The notes under the pieces: model-generated
The model's database searches: none
Told to the model about the DNA's origin: nothing
What the model saw: the letters and a program-made list of their open reading frames with translations, nothing else
In this document: positions 37,916-52,200 of the stretch, in pieces
Layout: each line of letters starts with the position of its first letter
Position numbering within the stretch: position 1 is the first letter of the stretch
Translations under genes and position numbers: made by a program
NCBI GenBank assembly: GCA_030762175.1
Contig: CM060842.1
Span: forward strand, 66,713,001 to 66,777,000
Direction of reading: 5' to 3'
Source of the DNA: Metallyticus violacea
Taxonomy: Eukaryota > Arthropoda > Insecta > Mantodea > Metallyticidae
DNA: 64,000 nt

Positions 37916-40900
37916 CATCAGTGTTCACCGTTTGTGATGCAGCAAAAATTCTTAGAGCGTATGTAAATATTGCACCCAGTCTCTATCATTAAAATAGAAC
38001 ATTTTGTTAAAAATGGTATGGTCAATAGCGTATATGCTAAAAGTTCAAAAAAATTGTTCTTTCTTCGAGAGATAAACACATGGTAGGAAAATGGCGATAA
38101 GTTAGAAAACCCATATCACAGCCCTTCTGGACTTCAAACCTGTCACGAATTTTTTGAAACGAAACTGAGAGATTACTGCTAGATGTGCTGAAGTCTAGCA
38201 ATATCCTGATCTTTACGAAGGCAAACTTGCTGTCTCTGATCCACTAAACAGTGTACCAAGAGGGAAAAGAAGAAAGCAATAAAGCGAGGATACAATTCTG
38301 AAACCACAAGATGTTCTAGTGAAGTGTTTCCCGAAATCTTGTTAAGGGGTTCGCCAAAATCCTTCCCTAAAGGTGGATTTTGAGTGCCTTTATTTTAATG
38401 ATATTACCTTTTATTACAATTTACATTTGGAATATCGAACTGCGGCCACAGTGAATTAAGTTCTTTGAAATGAGGCATGGGTTTAGATACTTATAACAAG
38501 GACTGGTTTCCTTAGCCTGTTATAGAAGACTTATTATGGATGCGTGCCACGGAATGGAAGAACAGAAGTTCCCAGTGTTCAAGAATAAAGTCATAATTAT
38601 TCTTTTACTTTTTTCAATCAATACATTTTTTGTTCATAAGCACATTTAAAAAATTAATCCAGAAATACACTTTGTGCTGAAAGTGATCTAAGACTTTATT
38701 TAAATTCTGTGGTTGCTGATTTCAAAACCCTGTGCCATCGAAAAGAGCAACCTTCTCACTGAACCTCTAATGAAAAAGGGAATAGATCTATGTGAGAGAA
38801 GTTTATAATATTGAAAATATTCTGTCATTACATAAAATACTTCAATAATGTCAAGCGAGTAATTCGTTTCTGATAAAGATTAATATGTATGACTTTAAAG
38901 ATAACGAAGTAAGATATTGCACTATTAACTTACCTATTAAATTTCGAGTTTAATGTTTTATATGCAAAATAAATGTACACTTTTCAGTGTTTTTAAGCGT
39001 TGTTGCGTCATTTTTGGAGGGAAATCCTAAGGTAGGCTTATTTACCGTAACTACAGCAGTTTTACGCTAATTTAAGGTTGTTAAATATTAATTTTACACT
39101 CAATTTAGTATTTATGAAGGGGGTTCGCTAGTGCAAACGATTCTTTATCTTCTTCTGCGCATGTTCGTTTCCTTTTCGGAATCATTGTTGCTGCAAGTAG
39201 ATGTTTTGCTGAAAAAAACGAACAAACACATTTATACTTGCTTGTAAACTAAAATTAGCCTACCATTGTAAAGTCTGTAGAAGAGGCAGCAGTCACGCGA
39301 CAATATCATCACGTTCTGAACTGTACAGCTAATGCTGTTCGATGACATCAGCTGTAATTAATTTGCATCTTCATGAACGGGCATCCTCTGACCTTTCCTT
39401 TAATCTGTCCACTTTAAACACGTTATTTAGCAACTTTCAACTCACAGTCCGTCGTGGCAAATCTTTCACATAGCGTCATGGTTCCTGAACTCGATATATA
39501 CTCCAACGCAATAACCATGTTCCTGAATGCCATGCAAGTGAGGTGGTTAGAAAGAGAAAGAAAAAACAACTTCTCACGTTGCGAGATTATGTTGAAATTT
39601 GATTGAACTTCTGCGTTTTATCTGTTGGCAAAACTGATATGAATTAATGCAGAACCTCACCTATTGTTACCACGCATACTAAAGCTATTTTAAAAACCAC
39701 GATATTAAAATGTTATAAAATCCTTACGTTAAAGTTGAAGTCTATAAGCAAGCCATACAGAGCGGATACTACCTGCAATTAGTAATGACAAATTTGTCTC
39801 TGAGGTTATTTAGGGTTATTCATGGATGTTGAATGATATAAGGAATCCATGTTCTCCGATATCTTATTATTAGAAATGGAGCATTGCTTCGGAAACCAAT
39901 TATCAGCATAAGCCTGACGCAAGTTATGGTACATGACATCAGAGGGAGCGGGTTAGGTTTGTGGCTGCAATGCAGAAACCTGCTGTTGTTTACATTGAAA
40001 CGCTAGACAAGAGTTCAGCGTTAGTTATGCTGTATGGATGGTGCTTCGCATCCATAATATAAAATGTTTAATCGCTATTCATTACTGAGTAATTGCATTT
40101 CTTTCATTTCTTAAACTCGACTACCTTTCGTTATGTTTACACGGAATTTGTTTCGTGGTTTAGAAGTAAATTACCTTTACGCATGTTTACTCGGCGCATA
40201 TCATTTGACTGATTGCATGACAATTTATCGTAATCATTGCGTTCGGCATTTTGAACAGCTGCTGCAATGAAACAGTACAGTAATGAATGGCTGTACGTGA
40301 GTTGAGATTGTTTCATTACGCCTATAATGTTTTGTAATTGTTTAGTTATCTACCCTAGTACATACTTTTTTGGTATTCATGGTACCGTATGCCAGATGGT
40401 GACAAGTATAATTTATTATTTTTTCTTTGTAATCTACTAGAACCCACATGTTGAACATATCAACATCAAATTTGTAATAAGTAGTGCTAGAACATTTGCT
40501 ACCATGGATGTGATGTTGACTTAGCATCAACTATACAGTGTAGCTGACCCCAAACTCTGTCTAGCTTTCCGATGTAAACATCAGTAGGTTTCTGCAATAC
40601 CCTTCCCTCTGACGTCATGTACCCTAATTTGAGTCAGATTTATGCCGATAGCTTGTTTCCCAAGAAATTGTTAAAGAGTTCATCCACACCCTATATAATA
40701 GGTGGGGTTTCCATTCCATGCACAAGTAATATTATTTGCGGAAAATTTGCTTTACAAGACACAAACTGTTAAGCAATGTTTTTCTACTTCAGTTCTTTTT
40801 TTATAAGTTGTTTTTTCCAAAGACAGCGAGACTCACATTCATTTCAAGAGTAATAGTAAAGTTCTGCACGGAATTTCTCAATATCAAATAACACTTAAAG

Positions 40901-43900
40901 AGGTTGTTTACTCCTTAGGAACATATCTTCCAGATAAGATAGTGTTCAGTTGGGCTTGGTTAATGCCAGTCTAAGAGAAGAATGTAAAATAACTTTGCAT
41001 TCCCCCAAACCTCAAGACAAGTTAGAAAATTCTCTTTTCCGTTGTTCCAAATATGCAAATGTTTTATAGGAGCTATCGGAATTTTGAGCAAAGTTTAAGG
41101 ATGTTACCGTATTAAATCCTTTTTCGCCCCTCAGTCACCGAAAGGCGTTTTGTACGCAAGAATTAAAAAAAAGAATCGTCTAAATTAAAATCAAACATTC
41201 TAGACATTTTCGCATATCGAGTTGACGCTCGAATCAATTTGAAAATTTGTTTTGTACCAAAAGAAATTTGATAAGAGTTGCAATTAGAGTGACCAGGTTA
41301 TCCTTCAAAATTTCAGTGTTTTTCCACTTCCTACTGCACATTCACAAAGACAACACGCAAGCAAATGCTTTGTTTTTGTCTCCCGGTGACTTGGAGCATG
41401 ACAAGAATGCTTATTGTCCAGAAAATTATCTATGAATTAAAACATACGTTTAAATTTAAATATCACGGCTAGTAATGTATACATTTTCTCTAACTTCACA
41501 ACCGCAACAGTTTTATAAAGCATCCCTGTGTGTCAATGCACTATGGTTCACAGCTGTTATACGCCTAGTTCGGATGGACGAATGCTTTCAATGTATGCAT
41601 GCCATGTACATTACAAAACTTATTGAATACTTTTGTTTTATATGTTTATTACTATATGCATGCCTTAAATACAAGTATTTTATTTTCATATGCTTTAAAT
41701 GTTGCTAAAATGGGCTATGTGCATATAATTATTCTCCGATATACTGTATGCACTGCACTTTAAGGGAAATGCATATTGAGCTAGAGAACAAAGTAATAGT
41801 TTACATACTTATGTTATTAATTGTTCTAAGACACTTTTTGTTTCAATTTTTACACATTGGCAGCTATTTTAAAATAAAAATTATATTAATTTCAATATTC
41901 CATATCCCTGGTCACTCTAATTACAATCCTAGACCCACCACCATCACTAACATCTGCACTCGCAACTCCTCGCCCTGGATATGGGTCACATTGCCCCAGC
42001 TGTTAGGGACCAACTTGGCTGCTACAACTTTGCATATGTTCGATAACACATGGACCCGGACACTTCATTGCTACGAAATGATCTCCAAGTGTTTGTTATT
42101 CTTTCACTAGAACACTACATAAACTCATGGCACCATTATGACGCCTGTCACTCCAGAAGATGGCTGGCTGAACTGCGTGTGGCGGCAGGCGAGCACAAGG
42201 GGGTGGTTATGGCTCGCGCACTCTCCCACGTGGGACTGTGAAGATCAATAACGCCATCACCATGAAGCAATATAAATACAGCCAGATCGATGTAAATACG
42301 TAGCATGTTAGCTTAAAGAGGGAAGCACTTTTCATTAACGTACGATACTGATGACTCTGCGGTAGGCTGCTCAATGAAAATGCGCGCTTTTGACATTTCT
42401 ATTGTACTCTACTGCATATGTTACTTCAACCGCAACGAGGCCGTTTACAATGGGCTTTAAAAAAACACACATGCTACAATGTAACTTTTCTGGAATGTAT
42501 TTAGAACGTAAAGGAAATTCACTCCAGCTCTTTGATATGTAAATGGTTTTGTGTGACGTCTCTTTATTCTACAATCTGTCGTGTTTGCAGGAGTATATCA
42601 ACACGTGTAGCCCTACATTTTCCCAATTCTTTATGGCACTAATTTTCTTTAGTTTTCATATATCTCTCACTTTCATATTAAACTTTTCTTCCGCGGTTTA
42701 TTGCATATTTTATCAGAGGACAGCAACATTGGTAATTTTGAAGATTTATTCTCTATAATATAATTTGTTTTGTAAGATTTTTCTCAATTATGGCTAAATC
42801 CAATTCAATTTCTTACTTGCTATTACTATTAATGGAAATATTACTGTAATAAGCAAACAGAGTGGATCTAACAAAGAACCCAGTTGGATTCTGCTTTACA
42901 ACTCTCTAATGACTTTTTTGGGGGGTGGGGTCGATCTTGGTGGTGTAGTGATTACCATACTTGCCTCCTACACCCAAATCGCGGGTTCGAACCCGGTCAG
43001 GACCGATGGATTTTTTCGGGCATAAAAATCCTAAGTATGGCTTCCTTCGGAAGGGAAGTAAAGCCGTGGGTCCCGTGTCGTACATTTACGGCACGAAAAA
43101 GAACCTCAAGCCTGAAAGAGAGGCCTCTGAGCAAAATTTGTCGGCCGTTTCACGCCCTGAGTTGAATGGGACGCTGATGACCTGAGATGTTAAAGAGCGT
43201 TCGTAAATAAATAATAAATAATAATAATCTAATGACATTTTTCACTTAGCTAATTTTCTCTAAAGGATCCAAATGGAGTCGACACGTACTATGTGACTGT
43301 CAATAACAAATGTTCAGAAGGGTTTTGTTCAACAAATCGATAATATTTATGCGAAAATCATTACTACTAGTTCATTGTGTACAAATAAAATGAAAATCGC
43401 AAAAGATGTTAAAAAGCGTCCGTAAATAAATAATAATAAGCTAATGACATTTTTCACTCAGCTAATTTTCTCTAAGGGATCCAAATGGAGTCGATACGTA
43501 CTATGTGGCTGTCAATAACAAATGTTCAGAAGGGTTTTGTTCAACAAATCGATAATATTTATGCGAAAATCATTACTACTAGTTCATTGTGTACAAATAA
43601 AATGAAAATCGCAACTATAATCACAGTATATATAGTAGAGACGATTTGTGCCGGTACCTTTGATGGTGTTGATTCTAAATCAGACTCCGAGTTGGGTTTA
43701 CTTCCCAATGAATCCATCTGATGTTCGCGGCTATCGTCGCGCTAACATACTTGTTTAACAAATAGCTATTAATCGTGTAAGTTGCTGATTCAGCAATTAA
43801 ATCTTTAACTGTACGAAAATGTACTTGTTCTTTTCTTAAATAGACACGAATAAAATAAAATATTATGTACAACACCACATTAATTGACAAGGGTAAATCG

Positions 43901-46197
43901 AATCTTTTTACTCTTGTTATCCGTTTTGGTTGTTTCTTGGTGGTTTCCACAGATTACTTGTGCTTTCTGCATGACATTTAAGCACCAATATTATTACTTT
44001 ATTTCTTCTCCTAATTCCTACTTTATGTTTAGTTGAGAAAGTAAAACAACATTTCTGGTATAAAAAATTAGGTTAAGGAACTGGAGAGTGTAGCTTAGTT
44101 TTATAATTAGCAGAGCCCGGTAGTTAAGCAAAGTGTTTTTTCTATCTCGTTGGTTACATTTAAGAGCCAGATGTAAATGAACACGTATCCGTACATTTGG
44201 GGTCCGTAGGGTCTTTTTTATGGGGGGGGGGGCTTCTGTTGCCTTATTAAGGATTAAAACTTTTTTTTTGTCAGCTTTGGATTGTTTTGGATTTTTTCCG
44301 ACATTATTACCGAATTTTAAAAAACACAAAGAATTTCAATATATCGAAATGAAAAAGGTAATAAAAATCAAATAGCATGTTCACGTTACAAAAATATTTA
44401 TATGAGTATTTTGTTATACTTTTATTTCTTTTCAAGCAGTCAAAAACTTTCTCCTCAACCCATTCACTTAAGTTCTTTAAATAGCAAAATCTTCATTAGT
44501 GAAAGGAAAACAAGCTTTTCTCGAACATACGAATACCAGGAAATAGAGAGGATGAGGGAAGTACTGTAGTTCTGAATTGTTCTGGCGAATGACCTTGTAT
44601 CGATCTGCACGAGACAATCCTAGGACATTTGTGGCGGGGACAACTTTTCAGCTGCATAAATGCAATAAACAATTGCAAGCAAGAAAGATGAGAGAGAGTT
44701 ACTAACTTGACTGATTCCCCTATACACGCATAAACAGAAAACGAACTCGGCCAGAAACCATTGCACATCTTTTGCTCCTTCACCAGGACTATTCAAAACT
44801 ACTTTACTCCATTGCACATCTTTTGCTCCTTCACCAGGACTATTCAAAACTACTTTACTTTGTCTTGATCAATATTTCCATGACGTCCTGAAAGGTGAAT
44901 GTTCTGCTGTAACTGGTATGAGTCTTTTCAGAAATTGCTTGTTTTAAATATGCTCCAGTCACTTCAGTGGAAGTAGAATGTTCTTTTTTAATGATAAAAA
45001 TGTTATTTCTGACAAGAAGCTGACTATGACAGTTGGTTATTGCTTGTAATCAAGAAAAGTAAGCTTATATACTTTAATTATGCGACAAAGAAGTTGTTAA
45101 GTATCTTATACACCTATTTTCATTAATAATAAGTGATATTACTCTCTGTTTTTGCTTTTAATAAGGAATATATTATTCCTATTTTCAGTATTTGAAGTGT
45201 ATTTTTGTCTGCCTATTTAACCAAAATAAATGCTCAAACTTCCGGACTCTGATAATTACCGTAAATGACAGATATTTGAAAAGCGTATGTGTTTTCCGCG
45301 CTTTACAGTAGCTACACCATGCCCATTACTCGATTTTCAAGTGGAGAATGAGGAAAGAATATCGTAAAGAAAGCAGTGGTATTATGCAAAAGTACTATAA
45401 TAAAATAAGCTATTATCCAAGAGCAATTTTCACTGCACAAATCCCCGTGTCGTACATTTACGATATGAAAAAGAACCTCAAGTCTGAAAGAAGAGGCCTC
45501 TGAGCAAAATTTATCGGCCGTTTCACGCCCAGAATTGAATGGGACGCTGGTGACCTGAGATGTTAAAGAGCGTCCTTAAATAAAACGAATCAAAAGAAAA
45601 ACACTGCACAAATCGGATTCAAACCCGGCCAGGATCAATGGATTTTTCGGGGGTAAAAATCCTAAGTATGGCTTACTTCGGAAGGAACGTAAAGGCATGG
45701 ATCCTTTGTCGTACATTTACGGCAAGTAAAAGAACCTCAAGCCTGAAAGAAGAGGCCTCTGAGCAAAATTTGTCGGCCGTTTCACGCCCGGAATTGAATG
45801 GGACGCTGATGACCTGAAATGTTAAGAGCGTCCTTAAATAAAACGAATAAAAAAAAAAAAACTGCACAAATACCACCTCGATTTGTTTACTTTTCCGGCC
45901 GCATTTTACCACATAAGAACATTCTAACATAATCTGAAATAATAATAACGAAGAAATAACCATGGGATTTCTCTTTGTATAAGTATTAATTATTATTCAG
46001 TGGGACACTTTGCAGTGTTTTTAAGATTTTTCAGTAATGAAACAGTATGAACTTGGAACTTTAGGATAATTCAAAGGAATTTATTTCAGCATCAAAAATT
46101 GTATTACTGCCGTAACCTGTACAAGTGTGCAACCAGAAAATTGCAGCACGCTTTAATTCGCAAGAGTGGGCAGTGGCAACTAATTGCCAACCAGTAG

Positions 46198-46245
<48 letters not shown>

Positions 46246-49200
46246 CTTTACATATTTGGTACGCGAAACTTAGAGTATCTCTACATTATTGCTATTATTT
46301 GTGTTGTACTGTTGCGTTTTTTTTTCTTCCCCTTCTTAATATCAGTTCTGGGTGTCTGAAGAAACGTTCACGTATTAAATGACAAAGTAGACGTTTTCTT
46401 GGTTTGAAGATAAATAAGTGAAGATAATAACTAAGGTTACACAATTGCCTTTACAATAAATTCGTAAAATTTAGTCCATTAGACAAAATATCAAATATAT
46501 GTGCAAGCTACTACAAATAAATGCTTAAATATTAGTTAATTTTAATCCTACAGAAAAAAATAATTTGATCTGATTTGTGTTAACAGTTCACGTACACTTA
46601 GGGACACACACAAAAAATATGAATATATGCTTATATATAGCAACATATTTGCTTGTCATACACTATTATGGTAGGCATTTGTTGCCATTGAGACATGTAG
46701 GCTACGTTGTACGCTTTTTTTTTGTTTTATAAACAAGCCATTGTAACCTAATATTCCAATTATGTGTCAAAGTCTCTACAGCAAATTTACTTCATTATCA
46801 TTATTTCTTTATTTTTACATGTTGCAAATGCAAGTAGGGTTGTCACATTTTACCTTAAAAATAATGCAACTTAGCCCTAAACGATGATGCATGCAGTGTA
46901 CGATACATTGCAAATGTAATGAATATGGTTATAAACACAGTTCATGATATCATAAAAGGTTTAGAGAGACCTTAGAATACACCAGAAGACCAGGTTTGGG
47001 TCGTCCGAGAGCTACAAATTAAATTGAAGACAGATACATGGTGTTGAAAGTTCTTCAGGAGCGCAATGCGTCAGCTGCGACTGTAGTCTAGCAATTTGTT
47101 AACATGCATGCACGCCAGATTTCGGCCCAAAAGGATAGAGCAAGTGAACTGATTACAAGTATACCTGCAACTGGTCCCCGTTTGCTCAGAACGCACCGAG
47201 TCGAACGAATGCGTTTGTAAATGATCATAGGGGTTGGAGAAATGAACAGCAGAGCTGTGTTCTGTTCACAGACGAGTCCTGTTTCAATCTGCACTCACCT
47301 GATGGACGTGAGTTTGGAAGAGGGGAGAACGATTTGCATAATGTTGTATTTCCGAAAAGTTGCCATTTGCAGATGGTGGAGTGATGGTTTGGGCAGGAGT
47401 GTCTATAGATGCTCTTACTGGGTTAATTTTAATAAAAAAAAAATGGAAGTCTAACAGCTATAGATACATAAATGAATGTTTGGCTAATCATGTTGTAGCA
47501 TTTGGTCCATTTACAGGCATAAATTTTCTTTAATGCACGATAATGCACGGCCGCATATTGTCCACGTGGTCAGATATAATCTCCACAGCAAGGAGTCCCG
47601 ACATGAATCCGCTTCAACACTTGTGGGATACGCTGTAACGGTGTGTTAAGACAAGACTGCCCCTGCCAGAAACTTTACAGGAGTTGAGGCGAGCACTTCT
47701 TGAAGAATGGGAGCATATTCATCAAGAAGCCATTGCTAACCTGATCGAAAGCATGCCAAGACTTATAGATACAGTTATTCAAGCCAGAAGATGGGAGTCC
47801 GTTATTAAAATGCGTTTTTAATGTTTCAAGCATGGAAAGATGTACTCACAGTTAAAACAAAACTTGTTGTTTTACGTCCAATGTAACTTTTCTCACCAGA
47901 GTTAAGTTTTGTATCTATTGTTGTAATTTAAGGAGCCTAATAAAACAATATTTTGTTTAAATGGGCATTCTTTCAATAATTTAGAAAAAACATAATCAAA
48001 TATAAAAAGTGTTCATTTTTTTCGTCCCCGAGTGTATATTAAACGTATTGGATTTTTCCACTCTGTACGCTCTTCTCAACCAAGTAAATTACAATAGATT
48101 TTGTTTTCTTAACTTTTGAAAAAAATATTCGTATTTATAGAACCAAGCTTCTTCAGAAGTGCAGGTAAAGCGTTCAATGGAAAAATGTACTACGGCGCTA
48201 CATAATGCCTGATAAGAGTTCGCTATCAAAAGAGATTAACCTACCCGATATTTACCAAATGAATTGAAATAGCGCTTCTTAACTAACGCAACTGTCTCAT
48301 CGAAACACCAGTTAGCCCGAAATAAGAACGAAAAAATTTAAAACTATTTTGAAACGTATATTGTTACTAGTTCAACGAATTTGTGTCTGCAGAAAAACAT
48401 CTTTCATAATTTCGATAAACTAATACCCTTGCATGTTCCAAATAAAAGCCTCAAGGTTGGAAGCAACACCCATGGCATTTGACGCTATATATAGAAAAAG
48501 GGTTCTGGCGCCAAACCGCTCCATTCCTGGGTTAATGGAACTTTTCAAAATCATCTCCGGACACGCACGTGCAAGACTTTGAATTAAGAGAAGAGGAACA
48601 TTTAATATAGAAATGTGACTCCCAAGTGACGATGGGTCAATAGCAATCTTTATATCTTCTTCCTCTCTTCATATCTCAATCCCCCTCACCTCACTAGCGA
48701 GGGTATCTTCTTTAGAATGTGTGTGCTTTTCGCGGAGATGCGACTGACGGCTATCAAATGGGAACAAATATTATCGGTAAGACGCCTGAACATCTAGGGG
48801 AAATACAGATAAACTTGGACGTCAAATATCCTGCCATTCTGTAATATGGGTTTATTAGAACACTTGCTATGGCAAACTGCTTCAGAAAGTAACCAGGGTG
48901 TAACCTTTGGCAGAGGTACAGTAAAATCTGCAAACTTTTTGCTAGTTGTTAAAATATGAATTTAAGTGTATATATCTTTCTACCTTATAACGAGATGCAA
49001 GAATTGAGAACAAAAATAGTACAGCTTGTGCAGTAAAAACATGTCTACGCATTTAAAAAAATTCAAAGAATTGTACAGAAATAATTTCGCTTGTTACAAT
49101 TTGCATCCAAGCATTTCCGTGCTCTAAGCAAAACGGAGGGGGAAAATGCATGCAGCGGTGGTTGTACATTCTGCACATTATTTTCAGCTGGAAAACTAGC

Positions 49201-52200
49201 ACATTTATCTTTGTGAGCATGCGTTTTAGGGATTTTAGTATACAAGATATGCAACTATAACGCATAGTAAGAACGTTTTTTTTTAATAGTGTTTAAGGCC
49301 TGTTTTTACTACTGAGGCACCACAAGCGGTGGACAATGATGATGCATGAGATGAAATGATATATTGGGAAAGGATATTTTTAAAGGGAAGAAACGTTCCA
49401 GGCCTAAGTTTAGGGTAGCTCCCCAGCATTTGCCAGTTATGAGGACCGAGGAAAACCTGGAAAAACCCTCAGTCAGGGAGGATAATTCTGACGGGATTTG
49501 AACCCCAGACCGCACACTCACGAGTACGCGCCTTAACGACCTGGGCCACCCGTAGCGGTATGGTAAGAACTCAACCACATATAATGAATATATTGGATAC
49601 ACTGTTAAGAAACAATGAAATAGATAACGGAATCGTCAATTTTCTTGGAATGATCCAAAGGCGACGAAACTCTAATTTAAACGATAAAACAAGATATATT
49701 TATCGACTGACTGCTATAATTGGCAGAGAATAGATATTTCTTAACATTTAAGTTGATGTAGGTAATGTAGCAAATGCGAAATAGTACTTTGAAATTCATA
49801 GTTACGAGACGATATTGATAGAGTCATCAAATTCCACAGTTTCTTTAATTTTTCTTTTGTTTAATAAGCTATTTTTATTATATCATGCCAAACATTTAGT
49901 TCTTGAGGAAACACAATTATGATACTCTAGCGCATATAGGTAAACCGAGACAAAAACGCTATAACTTTAAAGAAAATTTCATCCTGTGGGCCGAGGAAAA
50001 GCCAACCATAATTTGATCAAGCAGAGCTCCATTCTTTCCCAAGCTGGCTTTGGACTTACGCTCTATCTTCAGTATGAAGATAGATTAAACTTCTGCTGTC
50101 CTTCCCAAGTACAGCTTTGGACTTAAGCTCTATCTCCAGCATGAAGATACCTCGAACTTCTGCTGTCCTTCCCAAGTACAAGCCTTGGACTTAAGCTCTA
50201 TCTCCAGCATGAAGATAGCTTGAACTTCTGCTGTTCTTTGGAAGTTCTTGGTCGAATAAAATTAAAGTCTCTATAATTTGCCTATTTGATACTGGTTTAC
50301 GGTCCCAGTGCTTCAGAAATAAAACTGTTAACATTAATAAACTGAACATTTGAAGGCAAACTTCACATTATTATTTTGCAATTCCATCGATAAGAAGTTT
50401 TACATAAATTCTTCTGTTAAATTGCTCCTAAGATCAAAATATTTGCATTTTATGCTGTGAAACAAATTGTGTACATATGCACCATATATGTTTAAGGTCA
50501 AAGACAGTAAAACCCGTAAGTAGCATAGATGTATAGTGAACTACAATGTTCAGTGCTGAAACAAGGGAAAATAAACTAATGACACGCACACATTAATACA
50601 ATATTTCGAGCTAATAGAGCTTTTTACAATAGAAGCATGCGGCAAGCAGATGTATATAAGGGTAGGTTCATAAGTTTCCGGCCTCGTCGATAAGGATTAC
50701 CGCCTTTACAAAAGCCATAGCTGGTGTCATACCTTATCTGTTAAGTAAATAATTGCAGCTGTAACTTCCGCTCCGCTGTATTCAGTTGTTCAGATATAGT
50801 TGCAAAAAGGCTATGTGTTGAAGACTGTGATATGTTCATATTGGAGTATCGAGCTTTATTAAGTTATTCACAAAAGATTGTGACGGTGTATATAGTCAAG
50901 CACTCCCCTCATATTCTACCGCAAACGAATGTGCCAAACTTTTTCCAATGGATCGAGAAAGCATTGAAGACGAAGGGCAGACAGGTCGGCCCTTGGAGGT
51001 GCTCACTCCTGAAAACATCGCTCTAGTGGAAGGAGAAATTATGGAAGACCGGCGGCTCAAAGTTACAGAAATAGCAGCAAAGTTGGGCCTTTCTTAAACA
51101 ACACTCCTTCGAATTATTCATGAACAATTAATCATGAACACGGTTAATGGAAGATGGGTGCCTAGACTTCTTTCCTCAGTCCAAAAGCAGAATGAGTCAT
51201 CTGTTGTCAGGCATTTTGCAGCTCTGCCATGACAACAGGAGAGAAGTTCTGCAAACCATTGTTACAGGAGATGAAACTGTGGTCCTCTACTATGATCCCT
51301 TGTCCAAAAGAGAATCAATGGAGTGCCTGTAAACCTGGTGAAGCACCGCCTCTAAAGGTCAAGGTCACTCAGTCAGCCAAGATCATGGCCACAATCTTTT
51401 GGCACTGTGAAGGAATACTCTTCATTAACTTCAAGGAGAGGAGCACCACAGTAAACGGGCAGTACTATGCTGGCCTACTGCACAAACTACGTGGTTCCAT
51501 CAAAGAAAAAAGGCGAGGAATGCTGAGTGGTGGTGTGTGCCTTCTTCAGGACAACGCGCCTGTACACATAGCTCTTGTTGCAAAGGAAGCGGTGAAGAAA
51601 TACGGCTTTACGGAGAACGACCATCAACCCTACAGTTCAGATCTAGTTCCCAGTAACTATTTCCTTTTCTCGGAATTCAAGAAGGACCTTCAAGAAATGA
51701 AATTTAAGTGTGCCGAGAAGTGATGGATGCTATTTATGTCCATTTTGCAGACAAGACTTCTGACTATTTGGGGGGGGGGTGAAATGTTAATTCAAAGACA
51801 TGAGAAGTGTATTGCAATAAAGGGTAACTATATTGAAAAGTGAAATACAGTTTTTGTCTTTATCATAGCTAGAAAATGGTTAGACCGGAAACTTATGGAC
51901 CTACCCTACCCTTTTATATATATATCGTGAATCAGAACGTTCTAATTGCAGATTATTAAAAGAGACGCACCAAACAATAAGCTATTTCTCATTCTCTTAC
52001 TGATAAGAGCCTGACCGGCTCAAAATTGTATTATTGGATGTGTATTTACAGTTTGAATGTCCTAGATCACGATATTTATAACAATCTATGATGTAATTAA
52101 ATTTCCTTGACAGACAGTGTATATAAACGGCACTTGAAGCGATGGACTGAGCATCTATACTTCTGACATCTGTAGATGTTAAGTTAACTAAATTCAAATT

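Noticed and set aside
37743..37928. Minus-strand ORF with poly-tyrosine
   Set aside because: Translation of the (AAT)n tail of a SINE.
41748..42110. 120-codon plus-strand ORF as a gene
   Set aside because: No domain resemblance, no splice or regulatory support, and it spans the end of a probable MITE.
49500..49565. tRNA gene on the minus strand (box B ggttcaaatcc)
   Set aside because: It is joined to a repeated body shared by five copies; SINE family 2.
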